The notes under the pieces were generated by a model, which did not search any database, was not told the DNA's origin, and saw only the letters and a program-made list of their open reading frames with translations. From Sphaerisporangium sp. (GTDB lineage Bacteria > Actinomycetota > Actinomycetes > Streptosporangiales > Streptosporangiaceae), in NCBI GenBank assembly GCA_025964675.1, contig JAOPYI010000159.1, forward strand, positions 1 to 49,108: a DNA stretch of 49,108 nt. Direction: 5' to 3'. Below, piece by piece: positions 42,760 to 49,108 of the stretch. The position numbers and the translations under genes were made by a program. Within the stretch, counting starts at the first letter, position 1; every line of letters starts with the position of its first letter.

Positions 42760-43863
42760 GTGAAGTATGCAGGCCGGCTCGCCGTAGCCGCCATCGCCGG
42801 CGTGCTTTCGCTCGCTGCGTGCGGCACCGATAACAACTCCGGTACCAACAACACCGCTACAGCCCCTGCGGGCAACGCGGGCAGCGGTCTCAGCGGAACG
42901 ATAAACGCGGCGGGCTCCTCGGCCCAGGCCAACGCCATCGCCGAGTGGAAGAAGTCGTTCCAGTCGTCGAACCCCGGCGTGAGCGTCAACTACCAGCCCA
43001 GCGGCTCGGGTGCGGGTGTCCAGTCGTTCATCCAGGGCACCATCGCCTTCGCCGGCTCCGACTCCGCGCTCAAGGACGCCACGGGCGAGCCCGCCAAGGC
43101 CGACGCGCGCTGCAAGACCGGCAAGGCGATCAACCTTCCCATGGTGATCGGCCCGGTCGCGGTCGTCTACAACCTTCCGGGCGTGGACAGCCTGCAGCTC
43201 TCGCCGAAGACCATCGGTGACATCTTCAGCAGCAAGATCACCAAGTGGGACGACGCGGCGATCAAGAAGGACAACCCCAGCGCCAAGCTGCCCTCGACCG
43301 CGATCCAGGCGTTCCACCGCTCGGACGAGTCGGGCACCAGCGACAACTTCACCAAGTTCCTCAAGGCCACGGCCGGCTGGCCGTACGAGCCCGCCAAGGC
43401 GTTCCCCGCCGAGGCCAAGGGCCAGGGCGCCAAGGGCTCTGACGGCATCGCGCAGGCCGTCAAGGGCGCCGAGGGCTCGATCAGCTACGTCGAGCTCTCC
43501 TTCGCGGAGAACTCGGGCCTGACCAAGGCCAAGGTCGCCAACGGCTCGGGCGAGTTCGTCGAGCTGACCCCGGAGAGCGCGGCCAAGACCCTCGATGCCG
43601 CCAAGGTCGCGGGCACCGGCAACGACCTCAAGCTCTCGATCGACTACACCACCAGTGCCGCGGGCGCATACCCGATCGTGCTGGTGACGTACGAGATCAC
43701 CTGTGAGAAGGGGCTCTCGGCGGAGGACTCGAAGCTGGTCAAGGGCTTCCTGACCTACACCGCGAGCGACGCGGGCCAGTCCGCGCTGACGACACTCGGC
43801 TACGCGCCGCTGCCGGCCTCCCTGGTCGCCAAGGTACGCACGGCCGTCGAGGCGATCTCCTAA
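42760..43863 (+). CDS. pstS: Phosphate ABC transporter substrate-binding lipoprotein
   Basis: A 367-residue lipoprotein. Signal peptide ends with lipobox L-A-A-C (residues about 18-21), followed by an Asn/Thr/Gly-rich tether. Phosphate-binding blocks seen are INAAGSSAQANAIAEW, FQSSNPGVSVNYQPSGSGAGV, IAFAGSDSALKD and HRSDESGTSDNFTKFL. GTG 42760 follows GGGAGG. It is the first gene of the pstSCAB operon and is preceded by a Pho box; a 15-bp hairpin in the start of pstC is likely to lower expression of the downstream genes relative to pstS. Confidence 0.96.
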   Translation: MKYAGRLAVAAIAGVLSLAACGTDNNSGTNNTATAPAGNAGSGLSGTINAAGSSAQANAIAEWKKSFQSSNPGVSVNYQPSGSGAGVQSFIQGTIAFAGSDSALKDATGEPAKADARCKTGKAINLPMVIGPVAVVYNLPGVDSLQLSPKTIGDIFSSKITKWDDAAIKKDNPSAKLPSTAIQAFHRSDESGTSDNFTKFLKATAGWPYEPAKAFPAEAKGQGAKGSDGIAQAVKGAEGSISYVELSFAENSGLTKAKVANGSGEFVELTPESAAKTLDAAKVAGTGNDLKLSIDYTTSAAGAYPIVLVTYEITCEKGLSAEDSKLVKGFLTYTASDAGQSALTTLGYAPLPASLVAKVRTAVEAIS

Positions 43864-43867
43864 CTCA

Positions 43868-44848
43868 ATGGTCACGCCACTTCGTACACGCGAAGGCGGG
43901 CCGGCCACTGGCCGGCCCGCCTTCCGGCGCAGTCGCGGTGAAGGACCCTTCCGGTTCGCGACGACCGGCGCCGGCATTTTGCTGCTCGCGATCATGGCGG
44001 CTATCGCTGTCTTCCTCATCGTGAAGGCCGTGCCCGCCCTCCAGGCCAACACCTCGCACTTCCTCACCGAGAAGATCTGGACGCCGAACTCCACGAAGCC
44101 GGTCTTCGGCATCGCGGCCCTGGCGTTCGGCACCGTGATCAGCTCCTTCCTGGCGCTGATCATGGCGCTGCCGGTGGCGATCGGGGTCGCGCTGTTCATC
44201 TCGCACTACGCGCCGCGCCGCCTCGCCGGAGTCCTGGGCTACGTGATCGACCTGCTCGCGGCCGTCCCCAGCGTCGTCTACGGCCTGTGGGGTGTGATCT
44301 TCCTCATCCCGTTCATGAAGGGCCCCTCCACGTTCCTCAACACCTACTTCGGGTGGATCCCGCTGTTCGCGGGGGACGCGGTGTACGGCAAGTCGATCCT
44401 CACCGGCTCCATCGTGCTCGGGATCATGATCCTCCCGATCATCGCGGCGATTTCCCGGGAGGTGTTCCTCCAGGCCCCGACCTCGCTGGAGGAGGCGTCG
44501 CTCGCCCTCGGGGCCACGCGCTGGGAGATGATCAGGATGTCGGTGCTGCCCTTCGGGCGTCCCGGCGTCATCAGCGCCGCCATGCTCGGCCTCGGGCGCG
44601 CGATGGGCGAGACCATCGCGGTGGCGCTCATCTTCCCCGCGACCTTCGACATCACCTTCAAGGTGCTGTCCGCCAACGGCAACAGCATCGCCGCGAACAT
44701 CGCCAACGGGTTCGGTGAGGCGACGCCCATCGGTCAGGGCGCGCTGATCGCCTCCGGCCTCGTGCTGTTCGTGATCACTCTGGTCGTGAACACGGCCGCC
44801 CGGCTGATCATCGCCCGCCGCAAGGAGTACTCGAGGGCCGCCGCATGA
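43868..44848 (+). CDS. pstC: Phosphate ABC transporter permease PstC
   Basis: A 326-residue membrane permease with about six helices starting with GAGILLLAIMAAIAVFLIV near residue 35. The ABC-interaction loop EEASLALGATRWEMIRMSVLP is present. ATG 43868 begins only 4 nt after pstS; no in-frame start follows before the first helix, so this start is accepted although no ribosome site stands out. Codons about 9-19 form a perfect 15-bp hairpin. Together with PstA it forms the inner-membrane channel for phosphate. Confidence 0.93.
   Translation: MVTPLRTREGGPATGRPAFRRSRGEGPFRFATTGAGILLLAIMAAIAVFLIVKAVPALQANTSHFLTEKIWTPNSTKPVFGIAALAFGTVISSFLALIMALPVAIGVALFISHYAPRRLAGVLGYVIDLLAAVPSVVYGLWGVIFLIPFMKGPSTFLNTYFGWIPLFAGDAVYGKSILTGSIVLGIMILPIIAAISREVFLQAPTSLEEASLALGATRWEMIRMSVLPFGRPGVISAAMLGLGRAMGETIAVALIFPATFDITFKVLSANGNSIAANIANGFGEATPIGQGALIASGLVLFVITLVVNTAARLIIARRKEYSRAAA
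43892..43924 (+). terminator. 15-bp hairpin inside the start of pstC
   Basis: GAAGGCGGGCCGGCC (43892-43906) pairs perfectly with GGCCGGCCCGCCTTC (43910-43924) around an ACT loop. It lies 29 nt after the pstS stop and within the first codons of pstC. A strong stem just after a binding-protein gene commonly protects or ends part of its mRNA, giving PstS more product than the permeases. Confidence 0.6.
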
Positions 44849-45729
44849 CCATGTCGCCCGTCATCACCCCGCTCGCCTTCAGCAGGCGGCTCAAGAACCG
44901 GATCGTCCAGGGCCTGGTCTGGCTTGCCTTCGCCATCGCGGTGGTCCCGCTGGTCTCGGTCCTGTGGCTGGTGGTGAAGAACGGCTACGCCCGCTTCGAC
45001 GCCGAGTTCCTCACGCACTCCATGCGCAACATCGGCGCGCGCGACGCCGGAGGCGGCGCCTACCACGCCGTCCTCGGCACGCTGGAGCAGGTCGGGCTGG
45101 CCACGTTGATCTCGGTGCCGATCGGCCTGCTCACCGCGGTCTACCTGGTGGAGTACGGCCAGGGTCGTCGGCTCTCCCGGTCCATCAGCTTCTTCGTGGA
45201 CGTCATGACCGGCATCCCCTCGGTGGTCGCCGGCCTGTTCGTCCTGGCGTTCTGGGTGCTGGTGCTCGGCTTCGGCTACTCCGGCTTCGCGGGCGCGCTC
45301 GCGCTGTCGATCCTGATGATGCCGACCGTGGTCCGCTCCGCCGAGGAGATGCTGCGCCTGGTCCCGAACGACCTGCGGGAGGCGTCGTACGCGCTCGGCG
45401 TGCCCAAGTGGAAGACGATCACACGTATCGTCCTGCCGACGGCGCTCACCGGCATCGTCACCGGCGTCATGCTGGCCATCGCCCGTGTCGCGGGCGAGAC
45501 CGCGCCGCTGCTGCTCACGGTGTTCATCACCGACTCCATCAACACGGACCCGTTCACCGGACCGCAGATGGGCCTCCCGCTGTACGTCTTCGACCAGGCG
45601 CAGCGGCCCAACGTCACCGCGGTCGACCGGGCGTGGGCCGGAGCGCTCACCCTCATCCTGATCGTCATGCTGCTCAACCTGGTGGCACGCCTCATCACGT
45701 GGTGGCGCTCTCCCGCCAAGGGCCGATAA
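44845..45729 (+). CDS. pstA: Phosphate ABC transporter permease PstA
   Basis: A 294-residue permease with about six membrane helices and the ABC-interaction loop [21 protein letters not shown]. It overlaps the pstC stop by four bases (ATGA), showing translational coupling. A second ATG at 44851 is possible. Partner of PstC and PstB in high-affinity phosphate import. Confidence 0.94.
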   Translation: MTMSPVITPLAFSRRLKNRIVQGLVWLAFAIAVVPLVSVLWLVVKNGYARFDAEFLTHSMRNIGARDAGGGAYHAVLGTLEQVGLATLISVPIGLLTAVYLVEYGQGRRLSRSISFFVDVMTGIPSVVAGLFVLAFWVLVLGFGYSGFAGALALSILMMPTVVRSAEEMLRLVPNDLREASYALGVPKWKTITRIVLPTALTGIVTGVMLAIARVAGETAPLLLTVFITDSINTDPFTGPQMGLPLYVFDQAQRPNVTAVDRAWAGALTLILIVMLLNLVARLITWWRSPAKGR

Positions 45730-45742
45730 GGGGTTATCGACA

Positions 45743-46519
45743 ATGGCCAAGCAGATCGAGGTCTCGGACCTCGACGCGTACTACGGATCGCACAAGGCGA
45801 TCGAAGGCATCACGATGACGATCGAGCCGCGCTCGGTCACCGCCTTCATCGGCCCCTCCGGCTGCGGCAAGTCGACGTTCCTTCGCACGCTGAACCGCAT
45901 GCACGAGGTCATCCCCGGCGCCCGCGTCGAGGGAAAGATCCTTCTGGAGGACCAGGACCTCTACGGCTCGGACATCGACCCCGTCTCGGTGCGGCGCACC
46001 GTCGGCATGGTCTTCCAGCGGCCGAACCCGTTCCCGACGATGTCCATCTTCGACAACGTGGCGGCCGGGCTGCGCCTCAACGGCCGGGTCACCAAGTCGG
46101 AGACCCAAGGTATCGTCGAAAGCTCCCTCAAGGACGCCAACCTCTGGAACGAGGTCAAGGACCGGCTCAACAAGCCCGGCGCGGGCCTGTCCGGCGGGCA
46201 GCAGCAGCGTCTGTGCATCGCTCGGGCCATCGCCGTCAACCCGTCCGTCCTGCTCATGGACGAGCCCTGCTCAGCCCTGGACCCGATCTCGACGCTGGCA
46301 ATCGAAGATCTGATCTCCAAGCTGAAGAACGACTACACGATCGTGATCGTGACCCACAACATGCAGCAGGCCGCGCGGGTCAGCGATCGTACGGCCTTCT
46401 TCAACCTGGCCGGGCAGGGCCAGCCCGGCAAGCTGGTCGAGATGGACGACACGTCGAAGATCTTCACCAACCCGACTCAGAAGGCGACCGAGGACTACAT
46501 CACCGGACGCTTTGGATGA
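45743..46519 (+). CDS. pstB: Phosphate ABC transporter ATPase PstB
   Basis: A 258-residue ABC ATPase: Walker [10 protein letters not shown]-loop FQRPNPFP, signature [17 protein letters not shown], Walker [14 protein letters not shown] and H-loop [11 protein letters not shown]. It starts 13 nt after pstA. It drives phosphate uptake and, with PhoU where present, signals phosphate status. No phoU is adjacent. Confidence 0.97.
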   Translation: MAKQIEVSDLDAYYGSHKAIEGITMTIEPRSVTAFIGPSGCGKSTFLRTLNRMHEVIPGARVEGKILLEDQDLYGSDIDPVSVRRTVGMVFQRPNPFPTMSIFDNVAAGLRLNGRVTKSETQGIVESSLKDANLWNEVKDRLNKPGAGLSGGQQQRLCIARAIAVNPSVLLMDEPCSALDPISTLAIEDLISKLKNDYTIVIVTHNMQQAARVSDRTAFFNLAGQGQPGKLVEMDDTSKIFTNPTQKATEDYITGRFG

Positions 46520-46541
46520 CCCGTTTCTAAGGAGATGGCGC

Positions 46542-47258
46542 GTGACCCAGCCGCAGGCGGCACCTGAAGTGTACGGGGACACTCGGCCGGCGCCCATGCT
46601 GCTGGTGGCGGATCCCGACGCCGACATGGTCAGGGAACTGGCCGCGGCGCTGGAACGCGAAGGTGTCTTCGTGGCCGGAGTCCCCGACGGAGCACAGGCC
46701 CTTCTCCAGGCCGGCGCCCTACGGCCCGACGTGGTGCTGGTCAGCGCCACCCTGCCCGTCATCGGGCCGGTCGAGTTCGTCCGCGCGGTACGGCTGGCCC
46801 GAGCCGTACCCGTCCTTCTCGGCGTAGGCGATGGGCATGCCGAGCAGGCCGTCCAGGCTCTCGCGGCCGGGGCCACGGCCTGCGTCGCCAGGCCGTACCG
46901 CGTGCCCGAGCTCCTGCCGCTCGTGCAGGCGGCCTTCCCGGGTGCCGCGGGCGCGCGGGGCGTGCTCACCGTGGGAGGCGTCGAGCTGGACATCGGCGCC
47001 TACCAGGTGCGGGTCTCCGGGATACTCGTCCACCTTCCCCTGCGCGAGTTCGAGCTGCTGCACTACCTGATGCGCAACGCCGATCGCACGGTGACGCGAG
47101 AGCAGATCATGCGCCACGTGTGGCACGCGGCGGAGACCATGTCGACGAACACCATCGCGGTGCACGTCAAGCGCCTGCGCGCACGCCTCGGGGATGACGA
47201 CGACCATCTGATCCAGACCGTACGCGGCGTGGGCTACCGGCTGGTGTCGCCTGCCTGA
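46542..47258 (+). CDS. Atypical OmpR-type response regulator without phospho-acceptor Asp
   Basis: A 238-residue regulator. GTG 46542 follows AAGGAG at 7 nt; the upstream ATG 46512 overlaps pstB. The receiver domain (residues about 18-130) is degenerate: the phospho-acceptor position reads VVLVS-A-TLP (Ser68 instead of Asp), the acidic pair near the N-terminus has one clear Asp (VADPD), and the conserved Lys is Arg117 (VARPYR). The winged-helix output domain is intact (LPLREFELLHYLMRNADRTV, TREQIMRHVW, IAVHVKRLRARLGDD, VRGVGYRLV). It follows pstB after 22 nt and is probably co-transcribed, suggesting phosphate-linked control independent of phosphorylation. Confidence 0.88.
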   Translation: MTQPQAAPEVYGDTRPAPMLLVADPDADMVRELAAALEREGVFVAGVPDGAQALLQAGALRPDVVLVSATLPVIGPVEFVRAVRLARAVPVLLGVGDGHAEQAVQALAAGATACVARPYRVPELLPLVQAAFPGAAGARGVLTVGGVELDIGAYQVRVSGILVHLPLREFELLHYLMRNADRTVTREQIMRHVWHAAETMSTNTIAVHVKRLRARLGDDDDHLIQTVRGVGYRLVSPA

Positions 47259-47306
47259 CGGGGTCGTATCGCTCGCCGCGTATCGTTTCCGGTCTGGCAG
47301 GCGCCC

Positions 47307-48212
47307 TCACACCCCGCTCTTGGCCATCGCCCCGTCGGTGACGAGACGGGAGATGATTTCGTCGTCGCAGGTGGCCCAGAAGGTGCCGACGACGTCTTCC
47401 AGGTGGCTGAACGACTCGGCCCGGAACAACACATCCTGATATTTCGTGATGTCGTACTTGGTGGTGCCCATCACGGCCAGGTCCAGCGGGAGTATGTCCA
47501 TGCCGCGGAACTCCTCTATCTCGCCGTAGGACGAGAGGATGCCCGCACCGTACGCACGGTCCTTGCCGTTCTCCGCGAGCACGCCGAACTCCATCGTGAA
47601 CCAGAAGACCTTCGAGACGAACTCCAGCGCCTCCTGCGTCTCGACCCTGCGGGCGGCGTCACCGGCCAGCCGGTACAGGCGGGCGAACCGGTCGGAGGCC
47701 AGCGCGTTGGCATGCCCGATCACCTCGTGGATCACGTCGGGCTCCGGCGTGTAGAACGGCACCGAGTGGTGGCGGATGTACTGCGTCGAGTGGAACAGAC
47801 CGTCCGCCAGCACGCCGTAGAAGTCGCGGAGCGGCACGAGCCCGGCTGCCGGCAGGTAACGGAACCCCGTCAGCGGTTCGAGCAGGTCACCGACCTCCTG
47901 GAGCTGCGGGACGCGGTGAGCGGGGAGGCCGAGCCGCTCCCACCCGATGAGATACTCCGCGGCGGCGTACTCCCGGTGCTTGATGGCCAGCTCCCGGGTG
48001 ACCAGCGCCCACACCCCGTGTTCCCGCTCGGTGTAGGCGGCCTCGGGGATCGGGTCGCCGGCGGTGTGGTTCAGGGCGAGAGCCGCGATGGCGTTGCGGC
48101 GCTCGCGGTAGACGGGGTCCGCGACTCCGGGGTGGTTCGCGGCCAGCTGGACGATCACGGAACCGTCGTCCCGAGTGGCTACCGGGGCGAAATACTGAGC
48201 TTCCTCAAACAT
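47307..48212 (-). CDS. phhA: Phenylalanine 4-monooxygenase
   Basis: A 301-residue aromatic amino acid hydroxylase. The iron ligands His-His-Glu are in the IHEVIGHANAL motif and a following Glu (KVFWFTMEFGVL). Other family blocks: FHSTQYIRHHSVPFYTPEPD, and the substrate/cofactor region RYLPAAGLVPLRDFYGVLAD. ATG 48212 starts the natural MFEEAQYFAPV; TTG 48248 is an alternative. It converts phenylalanine to tyrosine with a pterin cofactor. Divergent from an Lrp/AsnC regulator 242 nt away. Confidence 0.93.
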   Translation of the reverse strand: MFEEAQYFAPVATRDDGSVIVQLAANHPGVADPVYRERRNAIAALALNHTAGDPIPEAAYTEREHGVWALVTRELAIKHREYAAAEYLIGWERLGLPAHRVPQLQEVGDLLEPLTGFRYLPAAGLVPLRDFYGVLADGLFHSTQYIRHHSVPFYTPEPDVIHEVIGHANALASDRFARLYRLAGDAARRVETQEALEFVSKVFWFTMEFGVLAENGKDRAYGAGILSSYGEIEEFRGMDILPLDLAVMGTTKYDITKYQDVLFRAESFSHLEDVVGTFWATCDDEIISRLVTDGAMAKSGV

Positions 48213-48251
48213 GGCAGAACTATCAGCGATTTTCGCTTTCGATGGCAAGAG

Positions 48252-48270
48252 TGACTATTTTTTGTGGTCA
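48252..48270. promoter_or_regulatory. Candidate Lrp/AsnC operator
   Basis: TGACTATTTTTTGTGGTCA has TGAC/GTCA arms around an AT-rich core, in a GC-rich divergent region between phhA and the Lrp-family gene. It fits the degenerate palindromes of Lrp/AsnC regulators but not a fixed consensus. Confidence 0.3.
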
Positions 48271-48454
48271 GCCGGTCCAGGAATCGGCCATCTGAGCACC
48301 GGATGCCGGTCATTCCGCACAGCCGCTGGCGAACCGTGCCGACTGCATCTCAGGCCGGACGGCATCCCTCCTGGAGTCACTCACCCCTACTCATGACCCC
48401 TTGCACTCACCCATCTCCGTACATCGCATGCCAGGACGCCCGTAGTCTCGGGCC

Positions 48455-48943
48455 ATGCCTACGGCCCATGGTCCCGTCGACCCCTTGGACAGCCGGCTCC
48501 TGACCACCATGCGGGCGCATCCCCGCATCGGCCTCACCGAGCTGGCGCGGTTGCTCGGGGTGGCCCGCGGCACTGTGCAGGCCCGCGTCGAGAAGCTCGT
48601 CGCACGTGGGGTGATCGGCGACTTCGGGCCGACCATCGTGCCGGCCGAGATGGGGTACCCGATACTCGCATTCGTGTCCCTGCAGATCTCCCAGGGCAGG
48701 CTGGCCGAGGCCGTACACGCCCTCTCGGTCGTCCCGGAGATCATCGAGGTGTACGGGACCAGCGGCCAGGGCGACCTCCTCTGCCGAGTGGCGGCGCGGA
48801 GCACGTCACACCTTCAGGAGATCATCGCAAGGGTTCTGGCATCACCGGCCGTCCAGCGAACCGACACCACCATCGCGCTGTCAACCCAGATCCCCTACCG
48901 CATAGAGCCCCTGCTCCACGCGGCCGCCCACCCTGGCTCCTGA
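48455..48943 (+). CDS. Lrp/AsnC-family transcriptional regulator
   Basis: A 162-residue regulator with an N-terminal helix-turn-helix (LDSRLLTTMRAHPRIGLTEL then ARLLGVARGTVQARVEKLV, residues about 10-60) and a C-terminal RAM domain (about 70-150, with VVPEIIEVYGTSGQGDLLCRV). These regulators respond to amino acids; the adjacent divergent phhA makes phenylalanine or tyrosine control the natural guess. ATG 48455. Confidence 0.9.
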   Translation: MPTAHGPVDPLDSRLLTTMRAHPRIGLTELARLLGVARGTVQARVEKLVARGVIGDFGPTIVPAEMGYPILAFVSLQISQGRLAEAVHALSVVPEIIEVYGTSGQGDLLCRVAARSTSHLQEIIARVLASPAVQRTDTTIALSTQIPYRIEPLLHAAAHPGS

Positions 48944-48988
48944 GCCGCCATCGCCCATGCCCTCAGTGGGTGACGGTCTTGAACGCAG

Positions 48989-49017
48989 AAAAGCCACCCA
49001 GAGCCTGGGTGGCTTTT
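48989..49017. terminator. Bidirectional terminator between Lrp gene and rRNA operon
   Basis: AAAAGCCACCCAG (48989-49001) / CTGGGTGGCTTTT (49005-49017) is a perfect 13-bp stem with AGC loop and A/T tails on both sides, so it can terminate both the plus-strand Lrp gene and the minus-strand rRNA operon. Confidence 0.9.
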
Positions 49018-49043
49018 CCTGCATAACCATCATGCGAATGATT

Positions 49044-49108
49044 GTCCGGCGGCGTCCTACTCTCCCACACCGTCCCCGGTGCAGTACCATCGGCGCTGGA
49101 AAGCTTAA
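49044..49108 (-). rRNA. rrf: 5S ribosomal RNA, 3' part
   Basis: The minus strand contains the 5S 3' half, with AGCGCCGATGGTACTGC, GGGGACGGTGTGGGAGAGTA and GACGCCGCC. It ends near 49044 and is cut by the window edge, so 16S and 23S genes should lie to the right on the minus strand. Confidence 0.95.

Noticed and set aside
1-49108. CRISPR arrays, tRNA genes, insertion sequences and att sites
   Set aside because: I saw no evenly spaced repeats, cloverleaf sequences, transposase genes or flanking target repeats in the window.

Overview
The window is about 49.1 kb of high-GC actinobacterial chromosome. The gene content (a WblE/WhiB1-type WhiB protein, the SigR-RsrA thiol-stress pair, nickel superoxide dismutase with its maturation peptidase, a DasR-like GntR regulator, an NsdA-like TPR regulator, a Streptomyces subtilisin-inhibitor family protein) points to a mycelial actinomycete. 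A member of the Streptosporangiales is my guess, from general resemblance rather than a database search. The right edge runs into the 3' end of a 5S rRNA gene on the minus strand, so an rRNA operon lies just outside.

Left region (1-12.3 kb) is accessory. A decayed DNRLRE/RHS-type secreted protein gene lies at the left edge, followed by an SSI-type secreted protease inhibitor. Divergent from the inhibitor is a tandem, same-strand array of six paralogous secreted V8/trypsin-like serine proteases (2284-12208), called P1 to P6 here. Each has its own leader and a strong hairpin terminator. P6 has Ala in place of the catalytic Ser, P1 has Thr there, and P4 has an altered oxyanion-loop Gly. P1, P3 and P4 carry a Tyr/Lys-rich insertion of about 150 residues. 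P3, P4 and P5 have near-perfect Crp-type operators (GTGA-N6-TCAC) about 240-290 nt upstream of their starts, and five of the six share a leader motif followed by a stem-loop. This array is the most unusual part of the window.

Middle region (12.3-32.3 kb): NsdA-like regulator, malic enzyme, CGNR-like zinc-finger protein, the sodX/sodN divergent pair, an RsbW-like anti-sigma factor with a SigF/SigB-class sigma factor, a lipid kinase, wblE with its own Crp-type site, the PdtaS-like histidine kinase, then bioF, a dasR-like gene, bioD, bioB, a thiamine-diphosphate enzyme, a PASTA Ser/Thr kinase, a bsaP-like small protein, a hotdog thioesterase, a TB7.3-like biotinyl carrier and a biotin carboxylase. 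Genes that make biotin and genes that use it are therefore close together. Parts of this stretch and of the next (wblE, pdtaS, TB7.3 homologue, rsrA, sigR, SRAP, aroA, rsgA) recall the order around whiB1-sigH-aroA in Mycobacterium tuberculosis, with other genes inserted.

Right region (32.4-49.1 kb): a tandem pair of membrane HD/HD-GYP proteins with a previously easily missed 49-residue membrane peptide, a sugar epimerase, sigR-rsrA with a recognisable SigR-type promoter, a methyltransferase, SRAP protein, aroA, rsgA (apparently starting at CTG), hisN, a 24-residue Cys-rich peptide, the pstSCAB phosphate transporter with an upstream Pho box, an atypical response regulator lacking the phospho-acceptor Asp, phenylalanine 4-hydroxylase divergent from an Lrp/AsnC regulator, and the rRNA operon end.
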